Part shown: positions 7,551 through 20,042 of the stretch, in pieces
How the letters are laid out: each line of letters starts with the position of its first letter
Position numbering within the stretch: position 1 is the first letter of the stretch
Origin: Halomonas stenophila
GTDB lineage: Bacteria; Pseudomonadota; Gammaproteobacteria; Pseudomonadales; Halomonadaceae
Assembly (NCBI RefSeq): GCF_014192275.1
Contig: NZ_JACHXR010000001.1
Location: 186,001 to 250,000, forward strand
Direction: 5' to 3'
Length of the DNA: 64,000 bases
Notes under the pieces: generated by a model
What the model saw: only the letters and a program-made list of their open reading frames with translations
Told to the model about the DNA's origin: nothing
Database searches by the model: none
Translations under genes and position numbers: made by a program

Positions 7551-8723
7551 CTCCTCGAAATCATCTGCCCAGGCCAGGCTGCCGGCGTCGAGCAGGCGGG
7601 CGAGCACCCGGGGGGCCTCCTCATGGGCCAGCAGACCGGCGTCGAGAGGCGCGCCGTCGGCCAGGGCCCGGGCCAGGCCGACCGAGCAGGCCAGGCCGTC
7701 GCCATCGGCGAACAGCGTCGCCCGGTCGCCGCCCAGCGCGCGCCAGGCGAAGCGCGAGCCGGGGCTGCGCTCCAGCGGCTCGCCTGCCTGTAGGGCGGCG
7801 ACAAGGGCATCGGGGGCGGTGGGGGTCTCGGCGGGCACCAGCTGGTCGACGTACTTGGGCTGGGTCATCACCCGGCCGAACCACTGGGCCAGCTGGTCCG
7901 GATCGTCGAGGGTCTCGAGGATCAGCGCGCGCATGCGCGCCAGCGACGCGTCGTCGAGCTCGGCCGGATCGGCGGGCGGCGCCATGCCGGCGTCGCCGTA
8001 GCGCCGGGAAGCCGGTAGCTGTTCGCCGATGTAGTCGGCGAAGGAGGTGATGGCCTCGTCGGCCGAGGGGGCGCGGAAGCCCACCGAGAAGGTCATGCAG
8101 TCCGCGGACTGGCTGACGCCATGGTGGGCCCAGGCCGGGGGCAGGTAGAGCATGTCGCCCGGCTCGAGGATCCAGTCCTGGCCGGCCTCGACCTCGAAGC
8201 GCTCGAGGATGCGCAGGTCGAGGCCGTCGAGGATCGCGGCGTCATCGGGGACCTGGCCGCCGAGCTGCCAGCGCCGCTGGCCGCTGGCCTGGAGCAGGAA
8301 GACGTCGTACTGGTCCACATGGGGGCCGACGCTGCCGCCGGGCGGTGCATAGCTGACCATGATGTCGTCGAGGCGCCAGCTCGGCAGGAAGTCGAAGGCC
8401 TCGAGCAGCGCGGCCACCTCGGGCACGTAGTGGTCCACCGCCTGCACCAGCAGGGTCCAGTCGCGCTCCGGCAGTCGGGCGAAGGTGGTATCACTGAAGG
8501 GGCCGTGGCTGACCTGCCAGGGGCCCTCGGGGCCGTGCTCCTCGACCAGGCGGGCCTCGATGTTCTCCTCGCAGGCCAGGCCCGCCAGTTCGTCGGGCTC
8601 GAGCGGGCTCTCGAAGTCGGGGAAGGCGCCGCGGATCAGCAGCGGCCGGCGCTGCCAGTGGTCGCGCAGGAAGTCGGCGGCGGTGAGGCCGCCGAGCAGG
8701 GTGAGGGGTTCGTCTGGTGACAT
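7548..8723 (-). CDS. roxA: JmjC/cupin-domain ribosomal protein L16 arginine hydroxylase (YcfD/RoxA)
   Basis: 391 residues, matching the RoxA/YcfD family in length and layout. The N-terminus has DFLRDHWQRRPLLIRGAF; the jelly-roll core carries the Fe(II) ligands H-x-D (GPHVDQYDVF, about residues 133-135) and the distal histidine (PAWAHHGVS). It is a 2-oxoglutarate-dependent oxygenase that 3-hydroxylates an arginine of ribosomal protein L16. In E. coli the gene is in the same neighbourhood as purB (with phoPQ between, absent here). The C-terminal half is the winged-helix/dimerisation region of the family. Confidence 0.9.
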   Translation of the reverse strand: MSPDEPLTLLGGLTAADFLRDHWQRRPLLIRGAFPDFESPLEPDELAGLACEENIEARLVEEHGPEGPWQVSHGPFSDTTFARLPERDWTLLVQAVDHYVPEVAALLEAFDFLPSWRLDDIMVSYAPPGGSVGPHVDQYDVFLLQASGQRRWQLGGQVPDDAAILDGLDLRILERFEVEAGQDWILEPGDMLYLPPAWAHHGVSQSADCMTFSVGFRAPSADEAITSFADYIGEQLPASRRYGDAGMAPPADPAELDDASLARMRALILETLDDPDQLAQWFGRVMTQPKYVDQLVPAETPTAPDALVAALQAGEPLERSPGSRFAWRALGGDRATLFADGDGLACSVGLARALADGAPLDAGLLAHEEAPRVLARLLDAGSLAWADDFEE

Positions 8724-8824
8724 GGACTCGCGCTCGCGAAGGGGTGAAACGGCGACAGGCGCCGTCTGGCGCCTGTCGGGATACTAGCATGTCGCTGCCC
8801 GGGGCAGCGGGGGGAGCGGCTGTT

Positions 8825-8918
8825 CCGGGGACAGGTCTGTGCGAGGGCGCTGTGAACCCTTCCCTGGGCGTTACCTTTGCCATCCATGGCAAAGGACCCT
8901 CTCAAGACCTGTCCCCGG
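8825..8918. repeat. Palindromic intergenic element, copy 1 (94 bp)
   Basis: Bounded by perfect 14-bp terminal inverted repeats, CCGGGGACAGGTCT (8825-8838) and AGACCTGTCCCCGG (8905-8918). The interior has a second perfect palindrome, CCTTTGCCAT-CC-ATGGCAAAGG, and a segment GCTGTGAACCCTTCC that recurs, slightly changed, in copy 2 at 12253-12428. It carries no gene, so it is a candidate MITE- or ERIC-like element. Confidence 0.85.
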
Positions 8919-8937
8919 CGCCGCTCACCATCGCCGC

Positions 8938-8962
8938 CAGCTTCCGGCTTCCAGCTTCCGGC

Positions 8963-8965
<3 letters not shown>
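8938..8965 (-). repeat. Heptad tandem array, 4 units, anchored at the purB stop codon
   Basis: Minus strand: TAAGCCG, GAAGCTG, GAAGCCG, GAAGCTG. The first unit begins with the TAA stop of purB. Its unit is related to the TAAGCCG array at 39497-39580. Confidence 0.85.
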
Positions 8966-12128
<3,163 letters not shown>

Positions 12129-12489
12129 GGCGTTCTCGGATTGGATGGGTCGCAAATGGGCGGGGATTATACCCGATATCGGCACGATGCTTCGAGTGCT
12201 CCTGACCCCCAGCGTAGGGCTAGGGCGGTTAGCTGTGTCGCTCGGGGCGGATCCGGCGACAGGTCTTCGAGGAGGCGCTGTAAACCCTTCCTTGGGCGCT
12301 ACCGACGCCCTGCGGCGCTCTCGCGTCCCGCTCCGCTTGCAGGTCCGGTGCTGGCCATCCATGGCCAGCCCGTTCGGAGCCGTGCTCCTCACCCATGGCG
12401 TAGGACCTCCTCTCCGACCTGTCCCCGGTGCCCCTCGTCATATCCAACTGCGATAGCCCTGGACTCCGGCGTCGCGATTTGCTGGGGGA
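12129..12489. other. Intergenic region between mnmA and nudJ containing a palindromic element
   Basis: No gene is supported. Most of the space (12253-12428) is a diverged copy of the element seen at 8825-8918. The translated frames across it (for example one reading [13 protein letters not shown]) reflect the repeat, not a protein. Confidence 0.7.
12253..12428. repeat. Palindromic intergenic element, copy 2 (176 bp)
   Basis: The ends are CCGGCGACAGGTCT (12253-12266) and CGACCTGTCCCCGG (12415-12428), inverted copies of each other with mismatches. The inner segment GCTGTAAACCCTTCC corresponds to copy 1, but the middle is about 80 bp longer, holding CTGGCCATCCATGGCCAG and CACCCATGGCG. It appears to be a long variant of the same family. 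Confidence 0.75.
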
Positions 12490-12939
12490 TCAGCGCTCGT
12501 GCAGCACGTCCATGGGGAAGGTGCGCCCGGCCAGGGCGTCACGCAGTCGGCGCATCACCAGGGGGCTGCGCAGCCGGTCCTCCCGTTCCAGGGTCTCCAA
12601 CTCCTCGAGGGTCAGCCAGTGCACGGCGTGGATCGCCGGGTCCAGGGCGTTGCCGAGGTGGGCCAGGGCCATGCCGAAGAAGGCGTGGCTATGAAAGGTC
12701 TTGCCGTCCGGGGCCTGGAAGACATAGAGGCCCAGGTAGTCGGTGATGCCCACCTGCCAGGCGGTCTCCTCGCGCAGCTCGCGCAGGGCGGCGTCGCGGA
12801 TGCGCTCGCCGGGCTCCAGGTGGCCGGCGGGCTGGTTGAACTGGGTGCGGGGACCGCCGCGGTCCTCCTCCACCATCAGGTAGCGGCCGGCGCGCTCCAC
12901 CACGGTGGCGACGGTGACGAAGGGGTGCCAGCGGTTCAT
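12490..12939 (-). CDS. nudJ: Nudix hydrolase NudJ (HMP-PP / nucleoside-diphosphate phosphatase family)
   Basis: 149 residues. The Nudix box is clear (GHLEPGERIRDAALRELREET, about residues 38-58), except that the glycine following the REUXEE core is replaced by alanine (TAW). The start MNRWHPFVTVATVVERAGRYL is typical of NudJ. The E. coli enzyme hydrolyses thiamine-precursor pyrophosphates and nucleotides. It begins within the last codons of rluE (4-bp ATGA overlap), the same order as in E. coli (rluE, nudJ, mnmA). Confidence 0.88.
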   Translation of the reverse strand: MNRWHPFVTVATVVERAGRYLMVEEDRGGPRTQFNQPAGHLEPGERIRDAALRELREETAWQVGITDYLGLYVFQAPDGKTFHSHAFFGMALAHLGNALDPAIHAVHWLTLEELETLEREDRLRSPLVMRRLRDALAGRTFPMDVLHER

Positions 12940-13541
12940 GGGCGTTTCCTCGGCGGGCGGCGGCGCTGGGCCGGTGGCTTGGGGGCATGCAGGGTCTCGC
13001 GGCGCCACTCGCCGGGGGCCAGGCCGTCGAGCCGCCAGGGGCCGATGGCGACCCGCACCAGGCGCAGGGTGGGAAAGCCGACGTGGGCGGTCATGCGCCT
13101 CACCTGGCGATTGCGGCCCTCTTCGATCGTCAGCTCCAGCCAGGTGGTGAGCGGGTGGCGCCGGGGGTCCAGCGGCGGGTCCCGCTCCGGCAGGCCGCTC
13201 GCGTCGAGGCGGCGGACCCTGGCCGGCCGGGTGAGGCCGTCCTTGAGCTCGACGCCGTCCCGCAGCGCCCGCAGGGCCGCCTCGTCGGGCGCGCCCTCCA
13301 CCTGGACCCGGTAGGTCTTGGGCTGCTTGTGGCGCGGGTGGGCGATGCGATGGATCAGCTCGCCGTCATCGGAGAGCAACAGCAGGCCCTCCGAGTCGTG
13401 GTCCAGGCGCCCGGCGGGATAGATGCCCGGCACGTCGATGACGTCGGCCAGGGTCGCCCGACGCTCGCCCGTCGCCGCGGCACGGTCGGTGAACTGGGAG
13501 AGCATGCGGTAGGGCTTGTGCAGGAGATAGAGGGCGCTCAT
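12936..13541 (-). CDS. rluE: 23S rRNA pseudouridine(2457) synthase RluE
   Basis: 201 residues of the RsuA/RluB/E/F family without a clear S4 domain, as expected for RluE. The catalytic aspartate lies in GRLDHDSEGLLLLS, followed by KTYRVQVEG and EGRNRQVRRMTAHVGFPTLRLVR. The C-terminus is a basic tail (PAQRRRPPRKRP). It isomerises a uridine in the peptidyl-transferase region of 23S rRNA. Divergent from icd and overlapping nudJ by 4 bp. Confidence 0.9.
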   Translation of the reverse strand: MSALYLLHKPYRMLSQFTDRAAATGERRATLADVIDVPGIYPAGRLDHDSEGLLLLSDDGELIHRIAHPRHKQPKTYRVQVEGAPDEAALRALRDGVELKDGLTRPARVRRLDASGLPERDPPLDPRRHPLTTWLELTIEEGRNRQVRRMTAHVGFPTLRLVRVAIGPWRLDGLAPGEWRRETLHAPKPPAQRRRPPRKRP

Positions 13542-13659
13542 TCGACCAATGTCTTGCTACCATGGATTGTCGACAAATACCCGGCCAAGCCTACTCCGAG
13601 CCGTGGGGTGAATGCTATACTCCGCGCTCCACTGAACAGACCAGACAGGGGAGTTCTCA

Positions 13660-14916
<1,257 letters not shown>

Positions 14917-14934
14917 CGTCCGGCGCCGCGACCT

Positions 14935-14969
14935 GGGCCCCCGTCCGCCTGGCGGACGGGGGCCCTTTT
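14935..14969 (+). terminator. Intrinsic terminator of icd
   Basis: A 15-bp stem (GGGCCCCCGTCCGCC with its complement) with a 1-nt loop, followed by TTTT. Confidence 0.9.
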
Positions 14970-15095
14970 GCGTCCTGGCCGCCCCGGCGTGAACCCTGTC
15001 GCGCCAGAGGCGTCCAATCACGGTTGAGACGCTCCGCGGTGCTTGGCTTGTCGATATCGATAGTGATGCTTATGTTCAAGAGAAAGGAGGAGGGC

Positions 15096-15458
15096 ATGGT
15101 GGACCGTCTCGCTGTGCCCCGAGCCGGGATGACGCGTCCCTCGGGGCCTGAGGAGGAAGGCGACGACGACCTGGCGGTCCAGGCGTCGGAGCCGGAGCTG
15201 GCGCAGCCGCCGATGTACAAGGTAGTGCTGCACAACGACGACTTCACACCCATGGAGTTCGTCGTGGAGGTCCTGCAGAGCTTCTTCAACATGGACAACG
15301 AGACCGCGGTGCAGGTGATGCTGGCCGTGCATACCCAGGGCAAGGCCACCTGTGGCGTCTTCACCCGCGACATCGCGGAAACCAAGAGTCATCAAGTCAA
15401 TCAATATGCACGAGAGTGCCAGCATCCGTTGCTGTGCGACATCGAGGCAACGGATTGA
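15096..15458 (+). CDS. clpS: ATP-dependent Clp protease adaptor ClpS
   Basis: 120 residues. The conserved core ([20 protein letters not shown], then [19 protein letters not shown]) contains the residues that bind N-degron side chains and the ClpA N-domain. The N-terminal ~45 residues are acidic and variable, longer than in E. coli. AAAGGAGG lies 5 bp before the ATG at 15096, so I prefer it to in-frame ATGs just upstream. It hands N-end-rule substrates to ClpAP; clpA follows 135 bp later and the two tagging transferases are at 18380 and 19149. Confidence 0.93.
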   Translation: MVDRLAVPRAGMTRPSGPEEEGDDDLAVQASEPELAQPPMYKVVLHNDDFTPMEFVVEVLQSFFNMDNETAVQVMLAVHTQGKATCGVFTRDIAETKSHQVNQYARECQHPLLCDIEATD

Positions 15459-15593
15459 CCGTCGGCATGGTCGAAGGGAGGACTGGCGTGCGTTGGCGGG
15501 GTGACTTGCAACGCCGTCGTTTGTACCCGATGTTGATGATGCCGGGCCGAGTTAGATCCGACGCAAGCCCTAAGCGGCGAGAAGGGGACTGCC

Positions 15594-17870
15594 ATGCTGA
15601 GCAAAGAACTTGAACTGACCCTGAACACGGCCTTCACCGTGGCACGCTCCAAGCGCCACGAGTTCATGACCGTGGAGCACCTGCTGCTGGCGCTGCTCGA
15701 CAATGCCTCGGCGGCCGATGTGCTGCGTGCCTGCGGGGCCAACCTCGACAAGCTGCGGTCCGACCTGCAGGATTTCATCAATTCCACCACGCCGCTGATT
15801 CCCGAGGACCAGGGCGACCGCGAGACCCAGCCGACCCTGGGCTTCCAGCGGGTCCTGCAGCGCGCCGTCTTCCACGTGCAGTCCTCCGGCAAGAGCGAGG
15901 TCACCGGGGCCAACGTGCTGGTGGCGATCTTCTCCGAGCAGGAGAGCCAGGCCGTCTACTTCCTCAAGCAGCAGAACGTGGCCCGGGTGGACGCCGTCAA
16001 CTATATCGCCCACGGCATCTCCAAGGTGTCCGGTCACGGCCAGAGCCCCAGTTCCCCGTCTCCCGAGGCGGAGGATGCCGAGGAGGCGGGCGGCGAGCCC
16101 GGCGGCAATCCGCTCACCGGCTACGCCACCAACCTCAACGAGCAGGCGCGGATGGGCAAGATCGATCCGCTGATCGGGCGTGACCACGAGCTCGAGCGGG
16201 TGGTGCAGATCCTCGCCCGGCGGCGCAAGAACAACCCCCTGCTGGTCGGCGAGGCCGGCGTCGGCAAGACCGCCATCGCCGAGGGGCTGGCCAAGCGCGT
16301 CGTCGAGGAGGACGTGCCCGAAGTGATCGGCGACGCCGTCGTCTACTCGCTGGACATGGGCGCGCTGCTGGCCGGCACCAAGTACCGCGGTGACTTCGAG
16401 AAGCGTCTCAAGAGCCTGCTGGCCGAACTGCGCAAGCAGCCCAATGCCATCCTGTTCATCGACGAGATCCACACGGTGATCGGTGCCGGGGCGGCCTCCG
16501 GCGGGGTGATGGACGCCTCCAACCTGCTCAAGCCGCTGCTGTCCTCCGGCGAGCTGCGCTGCATCGGCTCCACTACCTTCCACGAGTTCCGCGGCATCTT
16601 CGAGAAGGACCGGGCGCTCGCCCGTCGCTTCCAGAAGGTCGATGTCATGGCGCCCTCGGTGGAGGACACCATCCGCATCCTCAAGGGGCTGCGCTCGCGC
16701 TTCGAGGAGCACCATCGCCTCAAGTACACCGATGCGGCTCTCGAGAGCGCCTCGCGGCTGGCGGATCGCTATATCAATGACCGCCACCTGCCCGACAAGG
16801 CCATCGACGTGATCGACGAGGCCGGGGCCCATCAGCGGCTGCTGCCGCCGGAGGTGCGGGTCGACACCATCGACGTCGACCAGGTCGAGGCGGTGGTCGC
16901 CTCCATCGCGCGGATCCCGCCGAAGAGCGTGTCCAGCTCCGATCGCAAGCTGCTGGCCAACATCGACCGCGACCTCAAGATGCTGGTGTTCGGCCAGGAC
17001 GAGGCCATCGACAGCCTGGCGGCGGCCATCAAGCTGTCCCGGGCGGGCCTCAAGTCGCCGGACAAGCCGGTGGGCAGCTTCCTGTTCGCCGGTCCCACCG
17101 GGGTCGGCAAGACCGAGGTTGCCCGCCAGCTGGCGCATATCATGGGCATCGACCTGGTGCGCTTCGACATGTCCGAGTACATGGAACGCCACACCGTGTC
17201 GCGGCTGATCGGTGCGCCCCCGGGCTACGTCGGCTACGACCAAGGCGGCCTGCTCACCGAGGCGATCACCAAGCAGCCCCACTGCGTGCTGCTGCTCGAC
17301 GAGGTCGAGAAGGCCCATCCGGAGGTCTTCAACCTGCTGCTGCAGGTGATGGACCACGGTCGCCTGACCGACAACAACGGCCGGGAGGCGGACTTCCGTC
17401 ACGTGATCCTGATCATGACCTCCAATGCCGGGGTCGAGCAGGCCACGCGGCGTTCCATCGGCTTCCAGACCCAGGATCACTCCACCGATGCCATGGAGGT
17501 CATCCGCAAGACCTTCTCGCCGGAGTTCCGCAACCGCCTGGACGGCATCATCCAGTTCCATGCCCTGCCCACCGAGGTGGTGCGCAACGTGGTCGACAAG
17601 TTCCTGATCGAGCTCCAGGCGCAGCTGGACGAGAAGCGCGTGCAGCTCGACGTGGACGAGGCCGCCCGGGACTGGCTGGCCGAGAAGGGCTACGATCCGG
17701 ACATGGGGGCAAGGCCCATGGCGCGGCTGATCCAGGAGAAGCTCAAGAAGCCGCTGGCCGAGCTGATCCTCTTCGGCGAGCTGGCCGAGCATGGCGGGGT
17801 GGTGCACGTCAGCGTCGAGGACGGCGAGTTGCACCTGGCCTCGGAGTCGGAGCTGGCCGACGCGCCCTGA
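15594..17870 (+). CDS. clpA: ATP-dependent Clp protease ATP-binding subunit ClpA
   Basis: 758 residues. Order: Clp N-domain repeats (1-145), AAA1 with Walker [14 protein letters not shown] (about 220) and [15 protein letters not shown]2 with [13 protein letters not shown] (about 500) and [12 protein letters not shown], then the C-terminal sensor 2 region with [11 protein letters not shown]. ClpA hexamers unfold substrates for ClpP (not in the window). GGGGAC lies before the ATG. It forms a unit with clpS upstream and a hairpin downstream. Confidence 0.95.
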   Translation: MLSKELELTLNTAFTVARSKRHEFMTVEHLLLALLDNASAADVLRACGANLDKLRSDLQDFINSTTPLIPEDQGDRETQPTLGFQRVLQRAVFHVQSSGKSEVTGANVLVAIFSEQESQAVYFLKQQNVARVDAVNYIAHGISKVSGHGQSPSSPSPEAEDAEEAGGEPGGNPLTGYATNLNEQARMGKIDPLIGRDHELERVVQILARRRKNNPLLVGEAGVGKTAIAEGLAKRVVEEDVPEVIGDAVVYSLDMGALLAGTKYRGDFEKRLKSLLAELRKQPNAILFIDEIHTVIGAGAASGGVMDASNLLKPLLSSGELRCIGSTTFHEFRGIFEKDRALARRFQKVDVMAPSVEDTIRILKGLRSRFEEHHRLKYTDAALESASRLADRYINDRHLPDKAIDVIDEAGAHQRLLPPEVRVDTIDVDQVEAVVASIARIPPKSVSSSDRKLLANIDRDLKMLVFGQDEAIDSLAAAIKLSRAGLKSPDKPVGSFLFAGPTGVGKTEVARQLAHIMGIDLVRFDMSEYMERHTVSRLIGAPPGYVGYDQGGLLTEAITKQPHCVLLLDEVEKAHPEVFNLLLQVMDHGRLTDNNGREADFRHVILIMTSNAGVEQATRRSIGFQTQDHSTDAMEVIRKTFSPEFRNRLDGIIQFHALPTEVVRNVVDKFLIELQAQLDEKRVQLDVDEAARDWLAEKGYDPDMGARPMARLIQEKLKKPLAELILFGELAEHGGVVHVSVEDGELHLASESELADAP

Positions 17871-17895
17871 TCACGGCGCGTCAACCGCTCCCATG

Positions 17896-17929
17896 AACAC
17901 AGCGCCCTGTCTGCGGACGGGGCGTTGTT
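17896..17929. terminator. Probable terminator between clpA and infA
   Basis: Imperfect hairpin AACACAGCGCCC...GGGGCGTTGTT between the convergent clpA and infA. The T-tract is weak. Confidence 0.5.
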
Positions 17930-17977
17930 CGTCTGGGGAGGCGCGATCGGTAGGTGGGCCGGCGGGCCCGGCAGGGC

Positions 17978-18196
17978 TCAGCGGGAGCGGTAGACGATGC
18001 GGCCCTTGGACAGGTCATAGGGAGTCAGCTCGACCTTGACCTTGTCGCCGGTGAGGATACGGATGTAGTTCTTGCGCATCTTGCCCGAGATATGGGCGGT
18101 CACCACGTGGCCGTTCTCGAGTTCGACCCGGAACATGGTGTTGGGCAGCGTGTCGACGACGACGCCTTCCATTTCGATATGGTCTTCGCGTGCCAT
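17978..18196 (-). CDS. infA: Translation initiation factor IF-1
   Basis: 72 residues, the exact family length, starting [13 protein letters not shown] with the S1/OB fold and the basic [10 protein letters not shown] stretch that contacts 16S rRNA helix 44. It assists IF-2 and IF-3 at the ribosomal A site. The in-frame ATG 42 bp upstream is not the start by family comparison. Downstream of bpt and aat on the same strand and convergent with clpA. Confidence 0.96.
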   Translation of the reverse strand: MAREDHIEMEGVVVDTLPNTMFRVELENGHVVTAHISGKMRKNYIRILTGDKVKVELTPYDLSKGRIVYRSR

Positions 18197-18379
18197 ATAG
18201 GCGATTCCTCGCTGGTGATAACGAAAGAAGAACGGCACGTGCTGCGGTGCGTCCGCCCGTGCCGATCAGGATAGCGCGATATTGTGCCGCATGCCGGTCG
18301 TCAAGGCAAAAAGGAGTGCCGGTCGGGGAGCGTGGGTAGGCCATCGCTCCTTTCGAACCCGCGGTGGTGGGACAGGCGC

Positions 18380-19117
18380 TCAGCTGGGGATCAGGCGACG
18401 CCAATGGCGTCCCTCGAGCATTTCCAGGGGCTGGAAGGCCTGCTTGTAGGCCATCTTGCGGCACTCGCGGATCCAGTAGCCCAGGTAGACATGGGGCAGG
18501 CCCAGTTGGCGGGCGCGCTCGACCAGGCTGAGCACGGCGTAGGTGCCCAGCGAGCGGCGCTCGAAGGCCTCGTCAGGGTCGAAGAAGGTGTAGATGGCCG
18601 AGAGGCCGTGCTCCAGCTGGTCGAAGGCCGAGACGGCCAGCAGGCGGCCCTCGAGGCGCAGCTCCAGCAGGCGCGCATAGTCCTGGTCCAGGGTCAGGAA
18701 GGTGCGGTACTGCTCATGGCTCGGCGGGTACATGTCGCCGTCGCTGTGACGGGTACGGATGTACCGCGCATAGAGGGCATAGTGTTCGGCATCGAAGAGC
18801 GCGGGACGCACCCGCAGCTCGAGGTCCGCATTGCGACGGACCAGCTTGCGCTGGGTGCGGTTGGGGGCGAAGTCGGCCACCGGGATGCGCACGGAAATGC
18901 AGGCACTGCAGCCCTCGCAATGGGGACGGTAGAGATGCCGGCCGCTGCGGCGAAAGCCCAGCAGGGCGAGGGCGTCGTAGACGCCCCCGCCCGGCGACTC
19001 CTGGGGGTCGAGAAACAGCGTCGTCGCCTCGCGTCCCGCCAGGTAGCTGCAGGCGTGCGGCACGGTCAGGAAGAACCGCAGGTCGCGTATCGGCTGCCGG
19101 GGAGTGTTGCTGCTCAA
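18380..19117 (-). CDS. bpt: Aspartate/glutamate leucyltransferase (arginyl-tRNA-protein transferase family)
   Basis: 245 residues. The ATE/Bpt family signs are the N-terminal CSYLAGREATTLFLDP, the cysteine-rich RPHCEGCSACISVRIPV and the C-terminal GNAT-like domain with YLGYWIRECRKMAYK. Bacterial Bpt adds leucine to proteins with N-terminal Asp or Glu, making them ClpS/ClpAP substrates. It is one of a complete set here with aat, clpS and clpA. aat ends 31 bp upstream, which suggests aat-bpt cotranscription. Confidence 0.9.
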   Translation of the reverse strand: MSSNTPRQPIRDLRFFLTVPHACSYLAGREATTLFLDPQESPGGGVYDALALLGFRRSGRHLYRPHCEGCSACISVRIPVADFAPNRTQRKLVRRNADLELRVRPALFDAEHYALYARYIRTRHSDGDMYPPSHEQYRTFLTLDQDYARLLELRLEGRLLAVSAFDQLEHGLSAIYTFFDPDEAFERRSLGTYAVLSLVERARQLGLPHVYLGYWIRECRKMAYKQAFQPLEMLEGRHWRRLIPS

Positions 19118-19148
19118 GGCTGCCGTCTCCTATGCATGCGGGGCCCGT

Positions 19149-19886
19149 TCAACGTGCGGCGTCGAGTCTCGCGAACGACCATGCCGGCGCCAGGAGGGTG
19201 CAGGCCTCCTCGACCCGGGCGGTCTCCGGCATCTCGCTCAGCCACTGTTCAAGATAGCCGATGAACTCTTCCCGGGCGATGTCCCGGGCCCCCAGGCTGG
19301 CCAGGTGGGCGGTGTGCATCTGGCAGTCGATCAGCCGGCCGCCCTCGGCGGCCATGCTGCGTGCCAGGGCCACCAGGGCGACCTTGGAAGCGTCCGACAC
19401 CCGGGAGAACATCGACTCGCCGAAGAATACCGGACCCAGCGCGATGCCGTAGAGGCCGCCGACAAGGCGCTCACCCTGCCATACCTCCACCGAGTGGGCC
19501 GCACCGAGGTGGTGCAGCCGGGCATAGGCGACCTGCATCTCGGCGGTGATCCAGGTCTCGGGCTGGCCGTGACGGGGCGCCGCGCAGGCTGCGACCACGG
19601 CCTCGAAGGCGCTGTCGGCGGTCACCCGGAAGCCGCCGTTGCGCAGGCGCTTGGCGAGGCTGCGGCGCACCCGCACCTCCTCGGGGAAGAGCACCATGCG
19701 CGGGTCCGGGCTCCACCACAGGATCGGCTGCCCCTCGCTGTACCAGGGAAAGATGCCGTGGCGGTAGGCGGCGAGCAGCCAGGCCGGGCTCAGGTCGCCG
19801 CCGGCGGCCAGCAACCCGCCCGGGTCGGCGAGGGCGGTGGACACCGGGGGGAAGCGGACGGGGCGCTCGGGGAGCCAGGGCAGCAT
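19149..19886 (-). CDS. aat: Leucyl/phenylalanyl-tRNA-protein transferase
   Basis: 245 residues. The family core is intact: [43 protein letters not shown] and [19 protein letters not shown]. The enzyme conjugates leucine or phenylalanine from aminoacyl-tRNA to proteins with N-terminal Arg or Lys, creating N-degrons read by ClpS. It is divergent from ftsK and upstream of bpt, the arrangement typical of pseudomonads and relatives. Confidence 0.94.
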   Translation of the reverse strand: MLPWLPERPVRFPPVSTALADPGGLLAAGGDLSPAWLLAAYRHGIFPWYSEGQPILWWSPDPRMVLFPEEVRVRRSLAKRLRNGGFRVTADSAFEAVVAACAAPRHGQPETWITAEMQVAYARLHHLGAAHSVEVWQGERLVGGLYGIALGPVFFGESMFSRVSDASKVALVALARSMAAEGGRLIDCQMHTAHLASLGARDIAREEFIGYLEQWLSEMPETARVEEACTLLAPAWSFARLDAAR

Positions 19887-20042
19887 GGTGTCGTGTCTTC
19901 CGGATAACGTGAGTCCCCAGTGTGACGGGCCTGGTGGTGGGGCTCAAGTCACCACCTGCCCCTGTAATGGTCGGCCTTGGCTCGGTATGATTGGTGGCCG
20001 TGGAATCCGGAAGACGCCGTGTGGCGCAAGGGAGATGGCCGC

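Noticed and set aside
15570-17834. Minus-strand ORF of 754 codons over clpA
   Set aside because: Shadow of clpA; no recognisable domain.
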